This document shows, piece by piece, positions 16,424 through 22,220 of a stretch of 30,885 nt of DNA. The notes under the pieces were generated by a model. That model was given only the letters and a program-made list of their open reading frames with translations. It was not told the origin of the DNA and searched no databases. Positions within the stretch are counted from its first letter, which is position 1. Each line of letters starts with the position of its first letter. Both the position numbers and the translations under genes were made by a program. Source of the stretch: JADKCL01 sp031424495 (GTDB lineage: Bacteria > Bacteroidota > Bacteroidia > J057 > JADKCL01); the NCBI GenBank assembly GCA_031424495.1, contig JANPHP010000090.1:1-30885 (forward strand), read 5' to 3'.

Positions 16424-17053
16424 ATGGAATTGAATCAACTATTGATCGCCGCCTATCAGCGGCTTGCACTTGAAAAGGGCGTACTGCCAGTCTCCAAAAA
16501 GGAGATTGCTCATGCGGCCGAGGTGAGCATTGAAGACTTTTTGAGCGTCTTTGCAACGCTGGAGGCACTTCAGGAGGCCGTTTGGGTGCATTATCTGCGC
16601 GGTACCTTGGAGGCATTGGAGAACTCAGAGGAATATTCGCAGTACAACGTGCGGGAAAAAATGCTGGCATTCTACTTCACGTTTTTTGAGAAACTGGAAG
16701 CCGATCGTGAATTTGTCCAATTGTTTGAATCCAAATTGGGCATCTGGAATTACAGCCCAACCTTCTTGAATGCATTCAAGGTGGCTTTTCTTGCTTTTGT
16801 CGAGGAGCTCATCAAGGAAGGAATCGAGCACCAGGAGATTGCCGAGCGCATGGTGCTTGGGGGTGAATATGGAGGTTGGCACTGGCCACAGATGCTTTTT
16901 TTGTTGAACAAATGGGTCGAAGATAGGTCTGAAGGGCATGCCGTAAGCGACCAAGCGATCGAAAAATCGGTCAATCTTGGCTTTGATATCATGGGTCGAA
17001 ACGTATTCGATTCGGCATTCGACTTCGCTAAATTCATGGTGGCAGGTCGCTGA
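16424..17053 (+). CDS. TetR-family transcriptional regulator
   Basis: 209-residue all-helical protein. Residues 1-55 form a TetR-like helix-turn-helix (KKEIAHAAEVSIEDFLSVFATLEALQEAVW), shorter and more divergent than the canonical TetR N-terminus. The C-terminal helical ligand/dimer domain (YNVREKMLAFYFTFFEKLEADREFVQLFE onward) resembles the TetR C-terminal domain that in Bacteroidota often accompanies ABC1-family kinases. A kinase gene of that type is two genes downstream. The ligand is unknown. The promoter immediately upstream fixes the start. Confidence 0.8.
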   Translation: MELNQLLIAAYQRLALEKGVLPVSKKEIAHAAEVSIEDFLSVFATLEALQEAVWVHYLRGTLEALENSEEYSQYNVREKMLAFYFTFFEKLEADREFVQLFESKLGIWNYSPTFLNAFKVAFLAFVEELIKEGIEHQEIAERMVLGGEYGGWHWPQMLFLLNKWVEDRSEGHAVSDQAIEKSVNLGFDIMGRNVFDSAFDFAKFMVAGR

Positions 17054-17152
17054 GAAGGTTCGTTTGTATTGGAAAAGATTTCCAGCGACGGTTTGCCTTT
17101 TTGAGGGAAAAGCTGTAGCTTTCCTCATTGGATTACGGAATTTGACTTTATC

Positions 17153-18178
17153 ATGCGAGAATTCACTCTAATGTCGTTCAGGGGGCTGTTATTTTTCGGT
17201 TTGTTCACTATGGTCTCCGTTGTGGGGCTTCAAGGGCAGATATTGAAAGAAATCAGCGGTGCCGTCAAGACCGCGACTGAGCCCGCAAAGCAAGCTCAAA
17301 ATGTGATCAAGGCCGTCGATGCCCCTGCAAAGGAGGCCAATAAGGCCATCACTACCGTCGAAAGGGCACCCAAAGCGGTTGAAAAGTCCTACGACCAGGT
17401 CGGCAATTCAGCGGAGCGCACCAAAAATGACTATGAGAAGATCGTAGACAAGTTTGATGGCAATGGTAAAAAAATAGAGGACAAGCCTGCAGACTCCACA
17501 GCCTCCAAAACTGCGGAAGCAAGCGATGGCAAGACGCATGCTGCAGAGGAGCCTGCTCATAAATCGGCCGTTCCAGCCGATTATGTGCCTACCAAGCCAG
17601 CTACTCCCATTGTCGAGACGGCTCCTCAAAAACCGATCGATCCAATGAGCGTGCCACGGCCTGTACCGCCAGGCAGCAGAGACAACAAAACCGCAAGTGG
17701 CCCGTTGGCTCCATCTGAAACCTCCAAGGCAGTCGCCACGGGCGGTACTGAGACCGAATCGGTCGCACCGACTGTCGTCGAGCCGGTCGCGGTTGCCGAA
17801 ACAAATGTATCCGCTAGTGCTGATCCTACCGTCACCATGGATGCCACCGACGAGCCTCCAGCACGTTTTGTCGCTTTGAAAAACATGCCAAGGTCAGGCG
17901 AAAGGCGCCCCAAACCTGATTATAGCCACAGTCCGGCACGCATCGCTCTGGAAAAAGCCGATTTTGATATCGAGACACTTGAAGATTTGTTCCGTTACTC
18001 CAATTGGGAAGGCCCAGAGCGTGAACATACCGTTCGTTCTGTAGCACATTCGCTAGACGAGTTGCAGCAATCGATCGTTGAGGTTAAGAAACTCGATCCA
18101 GGTCAATCCACTTGGCGATTCGAGGAGGCCTACAAGGATATGAAGGCAGGTTACCTTGCTGAAATGAAGCGTAACTAA
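17153..18178 (+). CDS. Exported low-complexity protein of unknown function
   Basis: 341 residues. There is an N-terminal signal peptide (LLFFGLFTMVSVVGLQGQ, about residues 12-29), then an Ala/Lys/Glu-rich helical stretch (about 30-105) with repeated KA-x2-AP/KAV patterns. A long Pro/Thr/Ala/Val-rich disordered linker follows (about 110-245). The compact C-terminal segment (about 255-341: ARIALEKADFDIETLEDLFRY, HTVRSVAHSLDELQQSI, STWRFEEAYKDMKAGYLAEM) looks like a small helical domain. I do not recognise the family. An alternative ATG lies six codons in. It is bracketed by the TetR-like gene (99 bp upstream) and a strong terminator. Confidence 0.7.
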   Translation: MREFTLMSFRGLLFFGLFTMVSVVGLQGQILKEISGAVKTATEPAKQAQNVIKAVDAPAKEANKAITTVERAPKAVEKSYDQVGNSAERTKNDYEKIVDKFDGNGKKIEDKPADSTASKTAEASDGKTHAAEEPAHKSAVPADYVPTKPATPIVETAPQKPIDPMSVPRPVPPGSRDNKTASGPLAPSETSKAVATGGTETESVAPTVVEPVAVAETNVSASADPTVTMDATDEPPARFVALKNMPRSGERRPKPDYSHSPARIALEKADFDIETLEDLFRYSNWEGPEREHTVRSVAHSLDELQQSIVEVKKLDPGQSTWRFEEAYKDMKAGYLAEMKRN

Positions 18179-18203
18179 GAAGGGCTGCCCACGAGGATGG
18201 CTC

Positions 18204-18245
18204 AAAAAATAGGGAAGTGTTGCTAGCAGCACTTCCCTATTTTTT
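18204..18245. terminator. Strong bidirectional intrinsic terminator
   Basis: Perfect 16-bp stem (AAAAAATAGGGAAGTG paired with its complement, 18204-18219 and 18230-18245) with a 10-nt loop. It has a run of T on one side and A on the other, so it can act in both directions. It lies 26 bp after the exported low-complexity protein and separates it from the downstream kinase. Confidence 0.92.
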
Positions 18246-18375
18246 GTCCCGAGATTACGCGGTATACAATCACTTTGGAAGCATCCGCTTGGGCATCCGC
18301 CCGATATTCCAAAAACAATGAACCAAATCCTTGCCGATCCGTTATTCAGGTGACCTCAGCAACAATGAGCGTCAA

Positions 18376-19707
18376 ATGACCTTTATGAAGGAGCAAGATA
18401 AGATACCAACCTCCAAAGTCGAACGCGCTACACGCTTGATCCGCACCGGTGCAAAAGTGGGCCGCAACTATGCCGTTCACTACACCAAAAAGATTTTTGA
18501 CAAGGATCTCGATCGCAGTGAACTCGATGCCAAAAATGCATCAGATATCTATGGTGAATTGAGTCAGCTCAAAGGTGGCGCGCTCAAGATCGCCCAGATG
18601 CTGAGCATGGACAAAGGCATTTTGCCAAGAGAGTTTACGAGCAAATTTGCTTTGGCTCAATACAGTGCGCCGCCCTTGTCAGGGCCATTGGTTGTGCGCA
18701 CATTCAAGCAGCAGTTTGGAAAGGCACCTTTAGAGATGTTTGATGAGTTTGACATGCAAGCCTCCCATGCTGCGTCGATCGGGCAGGTTCACCGAGCCAA
18801 ACTCAATGGCAAAGTTCTAGCTGTCAAGATCCAATATCCTGGCGTGGCAGAGTCCATTAAGTCAGACCTCCGGATGGTGCGCCCCATCGCGGCTCGCGTT
18901 GCGAAAATGAGCGACGCTGACATGGGCAAGTTTTTCAATGAGGTCGAGGAGCGCATGATGGACGAGACCAATTATCGCCTTGAGCTGAGCAATGCCGTAG
19001 AGATTGGCAAGGCATGTGCGCATATCCCCAATCTGCGGTTTCCGCAATACTATCCCGAATTGAGCTCAGACCGCATCCTGACGATGGAATGGCTCGAAGG
19101 AATGCACCTGCGTGAGTTTTTGGAGACCAATCCCTCCGACGAGACCCGCAACAAAATCGGGCAGGCACTATGGGATTTTACGACCTACCAATTGCATGTA
19201 TTGGGTAAGGTGCATGCCGACCCGCATCCCGGCAATTTCCTCCTCACACCAGACGGCAAACTGGGCGTTTTGGACTTTGGCTGCGTCAAGGTGGTGCCCA
19301 AGGACTTCTACAACGCATATTTTTCCGTGATACACCCAGATGTGCGCCACAACCCAGCACGCTTGTTGCAGGTGACCTATGCACTTGAGTTGCTCAATGA
19401 AAAGGATACCGCAGAGGATCAAGGCTTCATCTTGAACATCTTGGATAAATTTTTGGCCTTGGTGGAAAAGCCATTTTTCGCCGATGAGTTCGATTTTGGA
19501 GATGATAGCTACTTGGATGATCTCTATAAATTTGGAATGGAGCTAGGTAAAATCAGTGACATGCAGCAAAAGCACGGAGGCAGAGGCAGTGCACATGCCA
19601 TCTATGTGAACCGCACGTTCTTTGGCTTGATGACTTTGCTCAACGAGCTGGACGTCACGATCAAAGCCCGGGACAAGTATATTTTGGAAATGGAATTGCA
19701 GTCTTGA
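18376..19707 (+). CDS. ABC1/UbiB (AarF)-family atypical kinase
   Basis: 443-residue protein-kinase-like ATPase. Visible motifs: the family's KxGQ-like N-terminal element (QLKGGALKIAQMLSMD, about residues 66-82), the Ala-rich nucleotide loop AASIGQVHRA in place of a Gly-rich loop, the conserved lysine in AVKIQYPG (K151), the catalytic loop HADPHPGNFLL (D282, N287) and the metal-binding DFG (D300). UbiB proteins support ubiquinone or lipid/isoprenoid metabolism elsewhere. Since Bacteroidota normally make menaquinone, the role here is open. The ATG at 18376 was chosen (18385 also possible); the frame extends upstream to a TTG. Family pairing with the TetR-like gene at 16424 suggests common regulation. 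Confidence 0.9.
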   Translation: MTFMKEQDKIPTSKVERATRLIRTGAKVGRNYAVHYTKKIFDKDLDRSELDAKNASDIYGELSQLKGGALKIAQMLSMDKGILPREFTSKFALAQYSAPPLSGPLVVRTFKQQFGKAPLEMFDEFDMQASHAASIGQVHRAKLNGKVLAVKIQYPGVAESIKSDLRMVRPIAARVAKMSDADMGKFFNEVEERMMDETNYRLELSNAVEIGKACAHIPNLRFPQYYPELSSDRILTMEWLEGMHLREFLETNPSDETRNKIGQALWDFTTYQLHVLGKVHADPHPGNFLLTPDGKLGVLDFGCVKVVPKDFYNAYFSVIHPDVRHNPARLLQVTYALELLNEKDTAEDQGFILNILDKFLALVEKPFFADEFDFGDDSYLDDLYKFGMELGKISDMQQKHGGRGSAHAIYVNRTFFGLMTLLNELDVTIKARDKYILEMELQS

Positions 19708-19964
19708 AGCTGACAAGCCTTGCCCTGATGCACATGAACCGCTGCTGCTAGCCGGATTGGCTGATTTTGCATGCGCGGAGGCTGAGAGAATGGTTTGCTA
19801 AGGGTGAATATTTAAGTGATTGATTTCCGAATAATCCTGTCTCGGCAGAATGGTAAAAAAGCTTAACGCCAGCCCTACGGTCTTGTAACTGCTAGCATTG
19901 ATCCGTAACTTAGCCTTTGAATAGAAATTGTTATCTCGCATATTCAGTAACTAGTTTAGAAAAT

Positions 19965-20381
19965 ATGAAATCGATCTCGAAAATTTTGATGGTTTGCGGT
20001 CTCATGATCGGCGGACTCATGTTTGCAGGCCAAGCTTCTGCACAATCTGATGCCACTAGCTCTGGTGTCAAAACAGAAAATGCCGCCTCTGGTGCTGCTG
20101 TTCAAAAGTCATGCTCCGGCGGCCAAGCCACCAAGGCTTGCTGCGCCAGCAAAACCGCCATGGGCGGTAGCACGACCTCTACATCTGCCAATGCAGGTGC
20201 CGCAGCAAAAAGCTGCACTCCTTCGAAAACTTGCTGCGCCAGCAAAACCGCTATGGGTGGCAGCTCGACCTCGACCTCTGCAAACGCCGGTGCTGCTGCT
20301 AAACCAGCATGCTCGCACGCAGGTGCTGCTCCAGCAGGTTGCTCAGGCCATGGCGCAGCCAAGGCAGAAGGCACAAAATAA
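19965..20381 (+). CDS. Small exported Cys/Ala-rich repeat protein
   Basis: 138 residues with a signal peptide (ILMVCGLMIGGLMFAGQASA, cleaved near ASA-QSD). The mature part is almost entirely Ala, Ser, Thr, Gly, Lys and Cys. It contains a 32-residue direct duplication of the unit CCASKTAMGGS...STSANAGAAAK (DNA 20140-20210 and 20233-20300), flanked by further Cys pairs (KSCSGG, KSCTPSK, PACSHAG, GCSGHG). About ten cysteines and two histidines suggest metal binding or disulfide cross-linking in the periplasm or at the surface; this is inference. No family recognised. An upstream in-frame ATG at 19917 would bury the signal peptide. A terminator follows. Confidence 0.75.
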   Translation: MKSISKILMVCGLMIGGLMFAGQASAQSDATSSGVKTENAASGAAVQKSCSGGQATKACCASKTAMGGSTTSTSANAGAAAKSCTPSKTCCASKTAMGGSSTSTSANAGAAAKPACSHAGAAPAGCSGHGAAKAEGTK

Positions 20382-20401
20382 GGTCTGCTCAGCACACTTT
20401 T

Positions 20402-20436
20402 CAAAAAGGCATTGGCGAGTCGTCAATGCCTTTTTG
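20402..20436. terminator. Intrinsic terminator after the Cys-rich gene
   Basis: A 13-bp perfect stem (CAAAAAGGCATTG, 20402-20414, with its complement 20424-20436), a 9-nt loop and a T tract, 20 bp after the stop codon. The right arm directly abuts the promoter of the next gene. Confidence 0.9.
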
Positions 20437-20466
20437 TTGTGGTTACCACCATTCCATTTACCTTTG
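20437..20466 (+). promoter_or_regulatory. Bacteroidota promoter of the nucleotidyltransferase gene
   Basis: TTG (20437-20439), exactly 19 bp, then TACCTTTG (20459-20466), a consensus promoter. The start codon is 33 bp beyond the -7 box, leaving a leader of about 28 nt. Confidence 0.6.
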
Positions 20467-20499
20467 TAGCTCAACAACCGGCAATATGCGCGATAGCCT

Positions 20500-21501
20500 A
20501 TGATCAAGGCGGTAATTCCTGTGGCAGGCGTGGGCACGACTTTGAGGCCCCACACCCACACACAACCCAAGCCACTTATTCCAGTGGCAGGAAAACCCAT
20601 TTTGGGGCACATTATCGAGAATTTGCTCTCTGTCGGGATCAAGGACTTTGTCTTTGTCATCGGCTATTTGGGGGAGAAAATCGAGGACTTCGTACGGGCA
20701 AAGTATGAGGGCAAGATCAATATGGAGTTTGTGCTGCAATCTCCACGCGAAGGCACTGGGCACGCCATTTGGGTGGCGCGCAACGCCTTCATGGATGCCG
20801 AGGAGATTTTGATCGTGCTGGGTGACACGATTTTTGATGTGGACCTGAAAAGTGTCTTGATGGCGCCTTGCAGCACGGTCGGCGTGCAAGTGGTCGACGA
20901 CCCACGCAAGTTTGGGGTCGCCATGCTGGACGAGAATGGCTTTGTAACCAGCGTGGTCGAGAAGCCTCGCATTCCGCGTAGCAACCTTGCTTTGGTGGGT
21001 ATCTACCGCATCAAGGAGGTGAACGCCCTCGTCGACGCCTTGCAGTCCCTGATCAGCAACAAGCAGCGCGGCGACCGCAACGAATACCACCTCACCGACG
21101 CCATCATGAAAATGATCGCCTCGGGCATGCGCCTGCGCACCCACATGGTCGACAATTGGTTTGATTGCGGGCAAAAGGAAAGCTTGTTGCAAACCAACCG
21201 CATTTTGCTGGAGCGCATCCAAAACCTGCCCGATTATGCATTCCCCAACTGCGTGATTTTGCATCCGGTGCACATTTCTGAAAATTGTACGATCGAGGGA
21301 AGCATCATTGGCCCCAATGTGGCCGTTGCAGAAAATGCGGTTATTCGCAATAGCATCGTTCGCAATTCCATTTTGGGCGCCTATTCGCAGCTTGATAGCA
21401 TCGTGCTCGATGGCTCCATCATCGGCAACGACGCCTCGCTGCGCGGCAAGAGCAACAGCGTGAACATCGGCGACAATACGGAGATCGATTTTAATTCCTA
21501 A
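20500..21501 (+). CDS. Sugar-phosphate nucleotidyltransferase with beta-helix tail
   Basis: 333-residue cytoplasmic enzyme of the NTP_transferase family, predicted to make an NDP-sugar from NTP and a sugar 1-phosphate. The N-terminal Rossmann-like domain (1-235) shows VAGVGTTLRPHT...PKPLIPVAGKPIL, corresponding to the G-x-G-T-R-L-x-P-x-T...PK nucleotide loop. It also has GTGHAI, the metal site LGDTIFD, VVEKP and GIYRI. From about residue 245 to 330, hexapeptide-like repeats (CTIEGSIIGPNVAV, AVIRNSIVRNSILG, SIVLDGSIIGND) form a left-handed beta-helix. The usual Arg of GTRL is Thr, as part of the GT-x-LRPHT variant seen in Bacteroidota homologues. Glucose-1-phosphate thymidylyl- or uridylyltransferase activity is possible; the substrate cannot be set from sequence. 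Confidence 0.88.
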   Translation: MIKAVIPVAGVGTTLRPHTHTQPKPLIPVAGKPILGHIIENLLSVGIKDFVFVIGYLGEKIEDFVRAKYEGKINMEFVLQSPREGTGHAIWVARNAFMDAEEILIVLGDTIFDVDLKSVLMAPCSTVGVQVVDDPRKFGVAMLDENGFVTSVVEKPRIPRSNLALVGIYRIKEVNALVDALQSLISNKQRGDRNEYHLTDAIMKMIASGMRLRTHMVDNWFDCGQKESLLQTNRILLERIQNLPDYAFPNCVILHPVHISENCTIEGSIIGPNVAVAENAVIRNSIVRNSILGAYSQLDSIVLDGSIIGNDASLRGKSNSVNIGDNTEIDFNS

Positions 21502-21558
21502 ATGCGCGATCCGTGCGTCGGGCTAACCCTCGCCTTCAGGATCGTAGCTTCTCCATAA

Positions 21559-21595
21559 AAAAAAGCGTGCTCAGCAGTACCGAGCACGCTTTTTT
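21559..21595. terminator. Bidirectional intrinsic terminator between convergent genes
   Basis: A 14-bp perfect stem (AAAAAAGCGTGCTC, 21559-21572, with its complement 21582-21595), a 9-nt loop and A/T tracts on both sides. It lies between the stop of the plus-strand nucleotidyltransferase and the stop of the minus-strand CHAT-associated gene, and can serve both. Confidence 0.93.
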
Positions 21596-21608
21596 CAATC
21601 ACCCAAAA

Positions 21609-22220
21609 TCAAGCTGGAGGCAAGTCCAGACAAGTGCCTTCGCTTTTTGCGACGGCCTTCAAGACCTTGACGCCCGCAACAGCATCAATGATGTACAAGC
21701 CAAATGCATGCTCACCGGGGTAGAATGTGACACCGAATGAGGCAGGGACCTCGACGGTCAGCGTATAAGGGGTTCCATTGACCCAATCAGAGGTGAGAAA
21801 TGGCGCCAAGATCGGATCTGTGGGTTTGGGGTCGCGGCGTTGGGAACCTTCCAAGATGCCTCCCGTGACCACCCCGCCGCCTGCGCGCAGAGGATCAGAG
21901 TCGCCATTGTTCCAAGGGAAGATGTAGTTTACATCGACATTCGCACCATCTGGCAGGTACAATGCAACTTCAGATCTATCCTCGATGGCACCACCACCGT
22001 AAAATTTGATCGCTGATGGCAATGTCGTGCTTGTATTGCGCCGAGGGTCGCCGTTGATGCAGGTAAGCAAAGCTTGCCATGTGCCGTCGGCAAGTTTGGA
22101 AAGCGTAGCCTTTGCAAATCCCGGAATGATGGGTGTTGCTCCAGGGGTGCCTTTGGCAGCTGCCTTGAAGGCAGACTTTTCAGCCTTGTCCGCTTTTTCT
22201 TCTTTCTTTTTGTGATTCAT
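21609..22220 (-). CDS. Unrecognised 203-aa protein paired with the TPR-CHAT protease
   Basis: No family recognised. The N-terminus is strongly charged (MNHKKKEEKADKAEKSAFK) with no signal peptide. The rest is beta-rich and Gly/Pro-rich: a first part (FAKATLSKLADGTWQALL...CINGDPRRN), a central segment (IKFYGGGAIEDRSEVALYLP, NYIFPWNNGDSDP), then VNGTPYTLTVEVPASFGVTFYPGEHAFGLYIIDAVAGVKVL. It may be one or two beta-sandwich units. The ATG at 22220 lies inside the end of the CHAT gene (41-bp overlap), so the two are almost certainly translated from one mRNA. The frame is open further upstream within the CHAT gene, but that is antisense-like noise. A strong terminator follows 14 bp after the stop. 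It is a candidate substrate, regulator or effector of the protease. Confidence 0.72.
   Translation of the reverse strand: MNHKKKEEKADKAEKSAFKAAAKGTPGATPIIPGFAKATLSKLADGTWQALLTCINGDPRRNTSTTLPSAIKFYGGGAIEDRSEVALYLPDGANVDVNYIFPWNNGDSDPLRAGGGVVTGGILEGSQRRDPKPTDPILAPFLTSDWVNGTPYTLTVEVPASFGVTFYPGEHAFGLYIIDAVAGVKVLKAVAKSEGTCLDLPPA

Noticed and set aside
19708..19964. Possible tRNA or small RNA between the kinase and the Cys-rich gene
   Set aside because: No cloverleaf or terminator-like hairpin could be traced. A TAGCCTTTG at 19911-19919 is a near-miss of the -7 box (spacer one base too long), so only a weak promoter could be argued.
20102..20404. Minus-strand open frame opposite the Cys-rich repeat protein
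   Set aside because: It is a mirror of the low-complexity repeats; the plus frame has a signal peptide, start and terminator in the right places.
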